A DNA stretch of 64,000 nt, taken from the NCBI GenBank assembly GCA_021234155.1, contig JAJEKV010000083.1, positions 2,938,241 to 3,002,240 on the forward strand. Direction: 5' to 3'. Shown piece by piece: positions 24,490-36,609 of this stretch. The translations under genes and the position numbers were made by a program. The first letter of the stretch is position 1, and the number at the start of each line of letters is the position of its first letter. Source of the stretch: Isoetes taiwanensis. Taxonomy: Eukaryota; Streptophyta; Lycopodiopsida; Isoetales; Isoetaceae. The notes below the pieces were generated by a model. That model saw nothing but the letters and a program-made list of their open reading frames with translations. It had not been told where the DNA came from and searched no databases.

Positions 24490-25905
24490 ATCAGCTACAT
24501 GATTAATGCCTCAATGCAACATACAGATAAGCCAAAGATACGTAGGTTCCTGCATTCCCTGGAGCAATCTCAATGTATTTTGCAACCTGGTTAGCCCTGC
24601 CTTTATCAAGGTGGACTTTGCATGATTGAAACAGTGGCATCAATAATGTAATATCAACTAGGAATGGCATGTTCGTAATAAAATCTTTAGCTACATCCAG
24701 TTCTCCCACCTTCCCATGATTATCTACGTTCAAGGTATAATGTCTCAACCTAGGAATTGCCTACTTTAAAGTCTTTACTCATAGAAATCAAGCAGTGACA
24801 ACCATTGCCCACCACACCAACATTAACATATGCATTAAGAATATTCGTGATCGTAACATCATCATGTATGTAGTTTTCTGCTTGCATTTTAGAGAAATGT
24901 CGTTCTGCCCTGTCAGCATGTCCGTGTTGGAGCATATGCTGCAATAATAGTATTCCAAGATACGACATTGTGTTTCTCCATTTTCTCAAAACTGAACATG
25001 CATCATCTAAGCACCCAGATTTTCCATACATGTCAATAAGAGCATTACCTAGTGTCATTTCGACGCCATTCTACTATGAAGAATGCACCTGTGCACCCAG
25101 CTGCCTTCGACTAACGCTGCCTGATTAGCACAGGCATTTACCATAGTTAAAAAAAATGTGGCCTTGTTGGGTTTCAACCTTCTAATTGCATTTCCTGAAA
25201 TGCATGAATAAGTTCTTTATCTGCCCACGCTCCCATAAGCTGCCATCAGCACAGTCCAAGAAACTACATCCTTATGTGGCATTTCATGAAAAAGGATGCA
25301 GGCATTTTCCAACTGTCCATTTAATGCATAACCTGCAAGCATTGTATTCCATGATACCAAGTCGCGCTGAGGCATCTTTTGAAATAAATCTTCAGCTTCT
25401 TTTTAGCAAACCATGATGAATATAGCCTGAAATTAGTGAGTTCCATGAGATCACATTGCGCTCAGCATTTTCTCAAAAGCTCCTGTGCTTCTATAAGCTT
25501 TCCATGCCGCACACATAGTGTAACCATGGATGTCCATGACACCACATTTCGTTGTGGCATTTCCTCAAAGAGATGCATAGCCTGTTTGACTTTTCCATGT
25601 GTCTTACATAAGCTGATAACAGAATATCATAAGAAAAGGAATTTTTAGACTGTGCTTTGTGGAACATTTCTACAGCATGATCTACTGCTCCACACTTACC
25701 ATACATACATGAGCCAGTTCCTAAGGAAAGTGTTCTGCTCCAGGTTATACTTTTTTATGTAACTATGGATCTGTCTCCCTCCGATCAGGTCGTTCTTATC
25801 AGCACACTTCTTGAGAGAACAGACAATGTCTGGAATGTTTAACCATTGTTGGTTACCATTTTCCGGTACACCATGAGACCTAGAACCTTGTAACAACTCG
25901 ACCGC
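24490..25905 (-). pseudogene. PLS-class PPR protein with E domain, pseudogene
   Basis: PPR proteins of the PLS class act in mitochondria or plastids, usually in RNA editing. Reading the minus strand from about 25,905, fragments follow the family order but in changing frames. First is an N-terminal repeat with GGRQIHSYIKK (25,896-25,696), then CGAVDHAVEMF (about 25,690), MPQRNVVSWTSM and MPQRDLVSWNTMLAGYALNGQ (about 25,550-25,330), MPHKDVVSWTVLMAAYG (about 25,270), NALIDMYGKSGCLDDA (about 25,040) and finally an E-type end with GELDVAKDFITNMPF and NAGTYVSLAYLY (24,700-24,510). At least five frameshifts or stops interrupt it. No DYW domain was seen before the sequence turns non-coding. A free decayed gene is more likely than a live gene with introns. 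Confidence 0.85.
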
Positions 25906-26544
25906 GACATAAGCTCTGAATGCCCAATGTTTTTCGAAATATCTTATTCCAATGGGCAGAGAAGATAGCAGATCCAGACATAGCCAAGTTTAATAGGAGA
26001 AAGTTTAACCTGGTGTATTAATAATCGTCTCCGACATGTTTTTTCTGATGAGAAGTTACTGAAATTATGGAAAACTTATCCAATGCAAGCTGTTCCAGAA
26101 ATTTATGTGCCAGACTAAATCATAATAGGCAACTTAAGAATTCTCTGACTGGAAATCATAAGATAATTTGTAATACTTTTTGCATCTCATCTCCTACGGC
26201 AATAAACAACCAACCTTGCTTATCAGGACACACCATACTAAAGTGTGTAAGTACCATATCTTTAGATTGCCCTTGTTGGAGGAGTATTTTCGATTGGCAA
26301 TAGATGATTTTATCTCGAGTTGGTCAGTTGCCAACGGCTACGCATAATCTTGCATGTGATACCTGAGCACATCTTCAAGACGGATGCTAGGATCATACCT
26401 TCGTGGGTAATGGATGTATGAAGTTCAAATTTTCAAATTATTTATTGGACACTCAGCTGACTTGTAAAATCCAGAATGAATGTGCGAGTTCGGCCATGTA
26501 TTGACACACTTGCTTGACTTGTAAATATGTTACACGATATGATA
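25906..26544. other. Spacer, no gene seen
   Basis: The stretch may include the 5' region of the minus-strand PPR pseudogene. Frames on either strand are short and motif-free. Confidence 0.35.
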
Positions 26545-26700
26545 TTTTGGTTTGACAACACTCTTATTACATCACATCCGCTTTTTCTCGAAAACTTTCG
26601 ACCGAAGTTTTTAACCGGATAGTAATAACTCATTATGCTCTTATTGGGTCCTATAGGGCTGATTGGTCTCCGTGGACGATAAGAACTCTATTCTATTAGG
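26545..26700 (+). mobile_element. LINE 3' tail ending in TTCTA units
   Basis: From tttgacaacactcttatta through agtaata, gggtcctatagggctgattg and ggtctccgtggacgat this is the same sequence, in order, as 37,575-37,730, with scattered substitutions. It ends in a short (TTCTA) run. No coding part of the LINE lies upstream, so this is a 5'-truncated insertion. Confidence 0.75.
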
Positions 26701-27920
26701 TAGGCATAGAGTGTATGATGCTCTTCTTTTGAGCTCTACCATGCATTCATGTGGCTCACACTCTCACCTCCCCGTGTCAATTCCAAGCTAGCATGCTCAT
26801 GTGCAAGTTTATACTTCTTTCAGATGCCTCTTCATGGTAGGTACTCACATAGCCAGCATCAAAGATAGACTTGCTCTTTTTATAATGAATTCTCTTAAGC
26901 TTTTTTCTAAGCTATTAACATTCAAGATTTCGGATGAAGCAAGCATCTAGATATTGTTAAACATCTATATGGATGAATGGTTTTAAATCGTTCATCTTAA
27001 AAACTGCTTCTTTTAGTAGCTTTCAGTCATTGTTCATCCATGATTATCTATATAATTGAGTGGGCAACTAAGCCTTGTAGCAGTAAAGGATTTGTCGATG
27101 TTGGAAATGCAGAAGCTTTGTTACTTGAAAGAAGATAACATGGACTTTGACTCCTAGTAAATCCCTAGTGCACAAGCCAATAACAGGCTTTCTAGACCCA
27201 CTCCAAACTATTCCAATAGATTGTTGTTACCACTACAATAAATTGTTGCTACCACTAGACCCTATAACACTATGCAATCTGGCAGGTATGCCTGATGGTA
27301 GTAACGCAAAAGCTATCTTTGGAGGAGTGAATAGAGCTTCCCATCATGCATGTAGTTTCTTCTTGATTGAAGCATTTAATATAAATTTTTTTTTTTTGGT
27401 ATATATCTATACCATTTCCTCATTCGCTGCCCTTTTGTATATCTATTTTTAGGTAAAAGTTGCTGAGCGATTTGCTTGTTAATGTATACTTGTGGGTCTC
27501 AACTAAGGCGCCACATTATATGCAAAGGATAATTGCCTAATGATGTGATGATCAAGGCATGGCACCCACCTCCATTATAATCAAGCAAATCTTTCCAAGC
27601 TATAAGCCAAACGAGGTAGAAAAAGTGGATATCTCTAATGTACCTTCATATTACTAGCTCTGTATCCTGCTCCTCTATAATTCCTGGCACCACATCCAGG
27701 TCGCAACACGGGAGAGTATCCGAGAGAGAAGCTAATGTAATAGACGCACTTGAGTATGGGATTGGATGTTTTCACATCTTGCAGGCTGCCAAGGCTGCAA
27801 CTAACAAAGTACATAAACTATGTCAAATGCTAATACCCAATAAATATTAACTAGCTAAAATCTACAAAAAAATTCAAATGCAATTTCTAAACAAGATGCA
27901 GCTGAAAATTCCTTATCCTC

Positions 27921-27954
<34 letters not shown>

Positions 27955-29190
27955 TATCCCATACAACAATTTTGAATACTTTTTTGGCCCTCTAAATTAG
28001 ACCGAGCGAAGGGATTCGTTTGGATGAGGATTTCTTTAGTATACAGGGTCAGACTCGAACATTGCTAGATTCAAGAAATTTTTTAGATTTAGTATATCCA
28101 AGTGGGTGTCATTATCTTTCTTTATTGTGCTGCTAATAAATCGTTTCTCAATAGCAATATTGATTTGTTTTTAGGTTTCGACGCAACTATATATCAATGG
28201 TAGAAACAAAGTTATCTGATTGTGATCGGGAAGTTGTCGTCCTAAAACATGAAAAAGTATGATGTGGTCTGTCATTTTCAATTTGTTTAATATATTAGAT
28301 GTTATGCCAATAATATATGCAATAATAATATAAATTAGGTCCAATTTTAAATATTCCAAACTTCCAATATATAGGAATGTGAGCATGTAGCAACCTCCAA
28401 TTCCTCTCCAATCCTTTGCACTAAAGTTTCTCTCTATGCCAATTTGCTCGTACGAGGCCATGCAATGTAAAGTGAATGGAGTCAGGACCCATAAATAAGT
28501 TTTAGTGTAGTGTGCGTGTCTCATAGACTGGTAGACTTAAAAATACTATTAAAGATACTATTCTATTCTCTTCGTCGTCCAATTTTTTGTATAACAGCTT
28601 TTTTTCCAAATTATATGGCTTTACAATTCCCCAAACCATTTTAATATCATATCATCTGTAGTTATCTACGATTATCTTCTTGAAGTGCATCGTTTACATC
28701 TTACTAAAAGCGTCATCGCTCTTTTGCACAAGGGGGAACAAGGCTTCTTATAAATTTTCAAGATAATCTTTCAAATCAACTCAATTCAAGTCAATTCAAT
28801 TCAATGGGTTGAAGTATTTGTATAGAAGAGTAAAGCATCTCACATGTTAAATGAGAACTCTAAGAGTTTAGTCTTTTGTTCATTCCCTATGGTACATGGC
28901 TTTAAGTTCCGACCTTTAGGCGTCACATAAAACTGCTTTACATATTAATTTCCGTTTGCAAATAAATCGATATAAATTGCCTTAAAGCCATAGATCCGCT
29001 TAACATATTCATTACGTCAATGTGCTCACAAATCGTTTCCTAAAATACCCACATTCGTCCGCATGTATAACAAGCATCTAAATTAAACCTGTTACGTGCT
29101 TGATGCATACATAAATCCTTTGAAGCATTAATATCAGCAGAGAACAAGCGCTCACACTATCTCCCCCCGATTGGGGTTATTTAAAAAAAA
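26701..29190. other. Spacer, no gene seen
   Basis: About 2.5 kb without a supported gene. The longest frame is 117 codons on the minus strand (28524-28171); it has no motif and is very AT-rich. A run of about 32 A lies at 27,919-27,951, flanked on both sides by the 7-bp word cttatcc; it may be an orphan retroposon tail. Confidence 0.4.
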
Positions 29191-29194
29191 ATAA

Positions 29195-31103
29195 TGGAAA
29201 CCCTTCCAAATTTCCCTAAAATCCGGAAGGGTTTCCACAATAATATATTTTTTTTGGGTTTTCAAGATAGCCATCGGTAATTAATGCTTCAATTAATCAC
29301 GAAAATTACGCCTCGATCATGCCCCCGCTTTGATCATGCCCGCTTTGTCTTGTTACCAGCATTTCAGCTTCGGCTATGGCGGATTTGGTGCTTCACTATG
29401 GCGGATTTGGTGCGGTTTGGGCGGAAAAAGGAAACGAAAATGATGGATTCTTGTAATCTAATGGTTTTCTTACGTATTTCAAAACGGCCCTCTACGTTTC
29501 TTCGGGTTCTTCAAATCAAAGACCTCTCTTCTTCTCCTTCTTCCCAAAGAAAAACCTTAGATTCTACTTTGCATCTCTTAAGCACATTCTTTTCCGGCGA
29601 GATCTTTCTTTCTTTATCAAGAAAAATGGCTTCCCCGGGAGGTTTTTCTCGGCTGCTTTTGTTTCTTTGTTTCTGGTTTTCGAAAGCAGAAGAAGGTTGT
29701 GGATTTGGGGAGGTTGTGGATTTGGGGAACTACGCCATTTTGGAACAACGGTATGAATCATGCCATAGTTACATTTGCGGATATGTGCATCAAAAGAATC
29801 GCCTAAAGAATCCATCGGAAATGCTTCAACAAAGTGAGTTCGGGAATCGCATGAAATGATTTACAGGCTGGATTTGACATAGCGACACACAATCTTCATG
29901 AGATCACCCTGTTTTTGGGTTTCAATTGTTCAATCACAGTTCAATCACAGTTACGCCCCTAATTACAGACCGATGGGGATTTTCTTCTAATTCAAATTGG
30001 TTATGGGGCCAAAATCTAATTCCTTCACCCCACTAGCTCGAAATTGCCTTCCTAATCTAGATGTGCAAAAGCCCCATCCAATTTGGCCAATTAGTGCTCC
30101 AATTAGATCAGCCCGTTTTACGCCCCAAATAAGGAGCCCGATCTTCTTTTTTCTTCCAAATCCATTCGATTTCAAGGCCAAATTCTAATTAACTTTCATC
30201 ATTGGCTCAAGAGGCCCTTCCGAACTGAATCTGCAAAAGCCCCCATCCGATTTGCTCATTTTGGTTTCCATTTTTGCAAAAAAAAGTCCCGCCATAGTCA
30301 AGAACTGTAATGGACTTGTCCTTCAATTGGACACCCAAATGCTCTCTATTTTTCAATTAACTTTGCTAGAATGATCTTATGGCTGATCCCAACATTTTTG
30401 ATCCGAGAAAGCCCCATGGATTGCCCACGATTTCTCCCCAGTAATCATAGGCTTTCCCTTCTTTGTAGACGCCAAACACCCAGAACTAATGTACCCTCTA
30501 AAGGCCCAAGATTAGACATCAAAATCGCTGAATCATGGTCGGATCTATGCTCCCTCCCATCTTACTCCAAAGCCCCATAGATTAACATCAATATTGGGCA
30601 AGAAATCGGGTGGGATTTGTTAAGGGGCAATTTTGTTAAAGGTTTACTTATTTTGTAACCTTAGAAAACAATTCAATGTGCAATCCTAGCTTGATATGTG
30701 CACAATGAAATAACCCACCTTCACTCGATGGACGTGCACCTTAATGTCAGGCGTCCGTGTCGAAAAGTGTGAGCCATAAAGGCTCACGTGTGTGTTTTAA
30801 AAAAAAAAAAAAATTCCGTGGAAACCCTTCTTGTTTTCCACGGAAACCCTTCCGATTTTCAAATTGAAACCCTTCCAATTTTCCATTAAAACCCAGGGAA
30901 GGGTTTCCATAATTTTCCATGGAAACCCTTCCTATTTTCCGTGTTTTGGAAAATAGGAAGGGTTTCCATGGAAACCCTTCCTGGTTTTAATGAAAGCCGG
31001 AAGGGTTTCCATGGAAACCCTTCCTATTTTCCATGGAAAATTGGAAGGGTTTCCATGGAAAATTGGAAGGGTTTCCATGGAAAATAGGAAGGGTTTCCAT
31101 GGG
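29195..31103. repeat. Region bounded by hairpins with the core GGAAACCCTTCC
   Basis: The left edge is a single hairpin whose 13-bp arms are 29195-29207 and 29225-29237. The right edge is a dense cluster at 30,817-31,103 with about six forward and six reverse copies of the same core. Twice they form a perfect 26-bp palindrome around CCATGG (about 30,957-30,982 and 30,999-31,024). Between the edges is a GC-richer segment with a 191-codon plus-strand frame (29284-29859). Shared boundary sequence suggests a foldback-type element of about 1.9 kb, but no TSD was found. Confidence 0.55.
29284..29859 (+). CDS. Unrecognised open frame inside the hairpin-bounded region
   Basis: This is a 191-codon frame without a family motif that I recognise. 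From an internal ATG at about residue 115 it reads as a signal-peptide-like start (MASPGGFSRLLLFLCFWF) followed by a Cys-containing stretch, so it may be a captured piece of a host gene. Just before it, an 18-22 bp phrase (ctatggcggatttggtgc) is directly repeated at about 29,375 and 29,397, which adds codons within the frame. No intron, promoter or homologous neighbour supports expression. Chance openness in a GC-richer segment is the main alternative. Confidence 0.15.
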   Translation: MLQLITKITPRSCPRFDHARFVLLPAFQLRLWRIWCFTMADLVRFGRKKETKMMDSCNLMVFLRISKRPSTFLRVLQIKDLSSSPSSQRKTLDSTLHLLSTFFSGEIFLSLSRKMASPGGFSRLLLFLCFWFSKAEEGCGFGEVVDLGNYAILEQRYESCHSYICGYVHQKNRLKNPSEMLQQSEFGNRMK

Positions 31104-31811
31104 AGCCCAACCCAAATAGGGAGTACTTAGAACCATCGGAGAACAAGTGTATACATCCTTATTCGCACAAGCAAGATGTCCTTGTTCATTCTCTCCTGGA
31201 AAGTCCAATTGTCATGGCATGAGATTTTCTTCAATTTACAGAGCGCAGTATTTAGCTTACTCTTTAGGCGCAGAAGTCCCAAAACTGCTCAATGATCAAC
31301 ACATTGGCATTTGGATTCCCTGTGCAGTTTTTATGTTGAAAATGATACAAGCCGATCTTTTCCTCTTTTCCTCTAGTTTCTTTGCAGGGCTTTGCATTGG
31401 GCACCACTTTAATGATCTGGGTTGTTTCCTAAGACAGTTAATAAACCCTGTTGATTCGTGCAACGCTTTAAGTTGTCGAGCACTCGTTAAAGTGACAAGT
31501 TTGCCATTGAAGACGATCCTCAAAAATCATGTCTTGTGGTCACCACTTATCAAACAGTTTTGCTTCCTTGCATGTTTTCTCATTATGTGACAGAATGCTT
31601 GAGCTGTTTCCTGCAACATCCACCTGAAAACTTTTGCTATGTCACAGATGGGAGAAAAACTTTTCAAAGAATAATCCAGTTTGTTTGATTTTACAAACCC
31701 TGAATGCTACAATTTATAATGCACCAGATCATCTGCCAATCAATCCGTTAAGTCTTCTTTGTAATGCGCCTTAAGTTATTTTCATAGCCCTTTAATAACA
31801 ATTAGCACATC
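31104..31811. other. Probable 3' flank of the PPR gene
   Basis: The PPR gene on the minus strand ends at 31,812, so this stretch should contain its 3' UTR. A 147-codon plus-strand frame (31147-31590) has no motif and lies antisense to that region; I do not call it a gene. Confidence 0.35.
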
Positions 31812-34266
31812 TTATTTTCTAAGCTTTGGCAATAGAACATCAAATATTTCAGAATGTGCAATAGAACCATTATTAAGCAGTTGTTCCATCTTCTGCTGCA
31901 CAATCCCTTGGCTTGGCAAGGAAGCCTCGTCGCTGTTCAGAAACTCATCCACTGCACATTCTTTCCCTATTTTATAAAGTGCGCCTACAAGTTTCTTACA
32001 GGCCATCAAATCTGGAGATACTCCAACACGTATCATATCTTCAAAAAGTTGACGGGATTCTTCTATTAGGTCCATCTTCAAATAACCATCAAAGAGAGTA
32101 CTATATGTCACAACATTGGGGTTGCAACCTTTCTGAGACATTTCTTCGAAAAGGCTGCGAGCATCATCCAACCTCCCCCCCTTACAGAGCCCATCAAGGA
32201 GCGTATTGTAAGAGACTGAGTCTATATTGCTATCTTTTTCCCGCATTCTCTTATAGAGAGAATACGCATCATCTAATCTCAATGATTTACACAAACCATT
32301 GAGAAGAATTGTCCACATCTTATTATCCCAAACACCACGCCTTTTGGTAATTCCTTCAGCAACATTATATGCTTCGTCAACTTTCCCAGCCTTACAAAGG
32401 CCATCCAAGATGATGAAGCATGTTACTGTATCAGGAAAAATGCCTGAGCGTACCATCTGTTTGTAGAAGTTATGTGCCTGATCATGTTCACCAACTCGAC
32501 AAAGTCCATCAATGAGTGTATTATACGTAACTCTGTTTGGGACACACCGTGTTTCCAGCATTGACTTGAATATACCAAGGGCTTCCTTTACTCTGTTCTT
32601 CTTACAGAGACCATTTATAAGGATGCTGTATGTTACCACATCTGGGACAACTTCTCCCTGTTTCAGTATCTTTTGCAGACATAACAATGCCTCATCAACG
32701 TCACCAGCTTTACAATAGCCATCTAAAAGAGAGTTGTAGATAATAATGTTAGGGGGAAATCCTTTGGATATCATCACTTCAAATAGCGTAAGTGCTTCAC
32801 TTACTCTATTTGCTTTGCAAAACCCATCAATCAGGGTGCCATACGTGATTACATTAGGTACGCATCCTTTCTCACACATCAGATCCAAAATTACCTTTGC
32901 CTCATCCACATTTCCTATTTTGCAAAACCCTTTTATAAGTGCACTGTACGTTACCACATCAGGCACTAAACCTCGTCCAATCATCTCCTCATAGATTTGT
33001 TTCCCCTCGTCCAGCCTGCCAGAACCACATAATCCAGTGATCATGGTATTGAAAGAAAATGTGTCGGGCGACATGTTCTCCTCAATCATTTTACGTAACA
33101 ATACTTGTGCTTCATTTACTTTCCCAACTTTGCAAAGGCCATCTAACAATGTATTATAAATAATAATATTACATTGCAGTTTGCTTTCTGTAACCTCCTC
33201 AAATACAGCAAAAGCATCCTTTGATCGCTTAGCCTTGCATAAGCAGCCAATTAGGGCGCCAACAGTATAAACATCTGGAATGCAGTTGTTCTTCATCATA
33301 TGCTTATAAAGATTATAACCTTTGTCAACTTCATTTGCACCAAAATAGCCAGCCAAAAGTGAGGTGTATGTGATGACATTTGGAGCATGACCTTTCTGAA
33401 CCATATCAGCAAAAACTTTCTCAGCATCATCTAGCCTTTTTTGCCTTGGTGAACCCTGAAATAAGTGTATTATATGTTACAGTGTTTGGAAAGTTCCTTC
33501 CACCCATTTGATTTAAAATCGCGTACATCTCATTCCACCTTTGTGCCTTGCAAAGGCCATTGATAATAGTATTATATATAAGCATGTTTGGTTGTATATT
33601 TTCATCTTTCATTTGGTTCAGCAGTTTACAAGCATTATCCAATTCATTCCCTGTGCATAATCCCTGTATAAGAATGCTATAAGTACGAGCATCTCGCATG
33701 CACCTAGATTGGGACATTTCTGAAAATACAGCTTGTGCTTTGTCCAGTCTTCCCTCTTTAACGAGAACGGTAAGAACACCATTATATGTACTTACAGTGT
33801 GCATAAATCCTTCCTGTTGTCCAGCCCAGTGGAAAAAACTCAACGCCACTTTAGGATCCTTGAGAATTTTCAATACTTCTATGACAAGTCTTCCAGTCAG
33901 CCTTTTGGGTGTCCTTTTGAACTCCCCATCCAATCTGGGCTGCCAAACATCTTGAGCTAAAATATTCACAATCCTCTTAATGTCAGCTGCCTCTGTGGAC
34001 TTACTTGGGTCATTCTGATCAGTGTCAACAATACCTGTTTCAACATGTCCGACAATAGTACCTGTTTCAATAGTTCGAGAGGCCGCATTACCTTGGAATC
34101 TGATTGTACAAGCCTTCACCAGTTGAAATGTTTCCGGAAGAGAGCGCCATGATCGAGCTATTCCTCTCATGCTAGATGCATTGATGCAGGCAGCAGAGGT
34201 CATTTGTCCATGGCCGCAAATAATCACAACTGCAAGCATGAAACAAGGGTCCCGACAAGCTATCAC
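31812..34266 (-). CDS. P-class pentatricopeptide repeat protein, one homopolymer frameshift
   Basis: P-class PPR proteins bind single-stranded organellar RNA and govern its processing, stability or translation. This gene has a 279-codon part (34266-33427) and a 530-codon part (33404-31812) that join after a one-base change in the run 33437-33442, where six T stand in place of five. The N-terminal 100 residues are non-repeat and contain an RS-rich stretch suitable for an organellar transit peptide. The start may be the first ATG or the later one at MTSAACINASS. About 17 tandem 35-residue repeats of the VVTYNTLIDGLCKAG type follow, and the end is a short non-repeat tail. No intron is needed, as is usual for PPR genes. 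No E or DYW domain is present, so an editing role is unlikely. If the extra base is real, the product would be truncated to five repeats. Confidence 0.9.
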
Positions 34267-34299
34267 CTCCGTCCCTTACATCCCCTTGCAGGGTTTAGG

Positions 34300-36600
34300 G
34301 TCTATGGTTCTATTCTATTCTTTTCTTTTCTTTCTTTTTTTCTCTTCCAATGAAAAAAGGAAATTTCCAAATATCCCCTAACTTTACATATATTCCAAAA
34401 AAAATGCCCCTAAAACAAAGTATTTAGCTTAAATGGCAATAATGTGGCGCCGATGAATAACCGTATAGTTATAACTCAAGATTGTTAAAGGTTTTTGATG
34501 TAGTCGTATGTGAATTAGTAGAAAGTTTGGCGGCGTGATCTAGTTTGGGAAAGAAGGCGATTGTTACGCTTTGAAGGTCCGATTGTGGATAGCGGTCTTG
34601 GCGTCGCGTCCCCGGCGGATGTTGAAGGCCATGGGCTTGCCAATTCCGGCTACTGCTAGTGTGGCGATGGTTTGTTACTGTGTTGCTCGATGCCACCACC
34701 GTGTTCTTAAAGAAATGGAGCAGAAGCATTATGTTGTACCGCCATTTGAGCTCTTTTGAATAGGGCAAAGCGTCGGCTGCCGGGGAGCTTGAAAAGGGAA
34801 TATTAGGCTCGTTTTTGAAGCTTCATCGGCAAATTTTTCATTTGGGTTACATTCCTAGCCCGGTTCCGCGATTTGCAAGCTTCATTATCCTTTTTTTCAT
34901 CCGGATTTTAGATTTTAGCCGAGTTCCAAAGTTTTTGCATGTCGATGATGTCGCCGCCGCTAGTTTTGAATCCTACATTTGTGTTTTAGCTCTCGCTTCA
35001 AAGGTCGCAGACAGTTTTTATAAATCAAAGCCCAATTGCCTACGATTCCCGAAGCATGTGAACGGCGAAGCGGGGAAGAAGGAGAAAAAAAAAGGAACAA
35101 AAGCTTGAGCATTTCCTACAACATATTCCTCTGCTTGGATGAAGAAACGCTTTTGCTAAATTTTATCGACAAAGGGTTGCAGGCCGCTTGGTCTCATATC
35201 TAATATTCTTGAATGTCTCATAATCAAAAGGGCAATTGTGCTTCCAAATTTGTTCAAACTACCAAAGTCAAAGTCGAGGCATTGGTAGAATTGAATAAAA
35301 GGCAACAAAGTTGCTTTGGTCGATAAACAGACACAATTGATATGCTTGAATGGCGTGATTGAACAGTCTCACGCCAGATGTCCATCAAGTAAAGAGAGCA
35401 CAAAAACTAGCTAAAAATTGGGCCTCTCTTGCCTCCAGATCAGTTGATGGTAAACAAGAGGGCCCGAAAATTGGAAGCGGAACCCCGTACTTCTAATCGC
35501 GGCATTTCACGTTCATTTTCCCTCTAAGCCCTGAACAAGGTGATTTCTTTTTTACGTGTGTGAGTTAAGCCTCAATCGTTGCCTCTTCCCCTCTAAATTT
35601 AGCTCTTCTTTTACGGTCTTGAGAGTCTCGGGATTCTCTCGTACTTTGCTCTAGACGTGGAAGCTGTTATTTTGGTTTGGGACCATGGTTCATGGGCAAA
35701 TTGTGTTCCTATTTCATGGGTCAATTTGACCCCTTGTTGACTGTAGACTAGCGGCCTGGATTCTCGCAGGCAGCATATTCCCTGGAAGGTGCCATCATCA
35801 GACGGCCAAAAAACGATAATGCAACCAAAAAACGATAAAGTACCTAAAAAAGTGCCTTTCATGAAAGTTGTAGATAAGAGAGGACTATCCAGTAGAATCA
35901 TCTAAAACAGAGTTGGAATCTTCAAGTTATAGTGTTTTAAGTAAGTGCTATAAAAAATGACATAAATGAGCATAACTTATGCATTTCAGCTCCAATGTCG
36001 ATGAATTTGACGTTATTGGGAAGATAATATTCTAACTTATAATTTTTATGCGAAAACTTTTGAATTTAAGGAGGAACAAAAATGCTATTACCATTTTTCC
36101 AAAAATGCTCTTCATTTTGAGGGTATTTTTGGAATTTTCACAAACTTGAGGGGCATAATTAGAATTTTCCCAAAAAAAACAAGGTACTATTTAATATACA
36201 TATAAGATTATATGAGTTTGAACGCATGGAAGAAGTTTATACACACAAACTCCTAACAGGTAGTCCTAAATGCAACAAATTTGTGTTTCATGTGTTTATG
36301 CCATGTAAAGGAAAGCCCCTATAAGTAGAAAACGTGGCTATATGCAGTCGTTTACACCTATGCTTATGATCGCTTTGGTCACTGCTAATAATCTCGTTGC
36401 TCTTGATGATGATGATTATATTCTGATGATGCTAATAATCTCGTTGTTCTTGATGATGATTATATTTTACATGTGAGAGAATTGCCCTTTCGGTTAAGGG
36501 TTAGGGTGTCACTTGTTTTAATTGGTCGCCAAACTGGGAGGTTTTTTGAATGCCAGGATGCAGTCTGCCATGTTTTCCATGAAGATCTCACCTTGAGAAG
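34300..36600. other. Spacer, no gene recognised
   Basis: A CT-rich run (34,310-34,345) lies just upstream of the PPR gene. Frames at 34815-35108 (+) and 35901-35611 (-) carry no motif. The sequence at about 35,960-36,180, with an anaphoric 'gcataacttatgcatttcagctcc' phrase and AAATGC words, resembles repeat DNA seen around LTR elements of plants, but no terminal repeats could be matched. Confidence 0.35.
36383..36472. repeat. Tandem duplication, unit about 46 bp
   Basis: The phrase tgctaataatctcgttg(c/t)t followed by a run of gatgat and ttatatt occurs at 36,383 and again at 36,430, differing by a triplet and a few bases. It is a local duplication in non-coding DNA. Confidence 0.8.
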
Positions 36601-36609
36601 TTGAGGTTT

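Noticed and set aside
27919-27951. Poly(A) run flanked by cttatcc as a retroposon
   Set aside because: The 7-bp words sit on both sides of the A-run itself, with no element body between a TSD and the tail; it may be simple slippage.
28171-28524. 117-codon minus-strand open frame
   Set aside because: Very AT-rich, dominated by Ile, Leu and Tyr codons, no motif and no neighbouring exon; expected by chance in such DNA.
30817-31103. Regularly spaced short repeats that might suggest a CRISPR array
   Set aside because: Repeats alternate in orientation, spacers are themselves repeat-derived and of unequal length, and the genome is eukaryotic.
31147-31590. 147-codon plus-strand open frame
   Set aside because: Antisense to the probable 3' UTR of the PPR gene, no recognisable domain, no supporting signals.
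31854-34266. Plus-strand open frames across the PPR gene
   Set aside because: They mirror the regular 105-bp repeat period of the PPR coding strand and are shadows of it.
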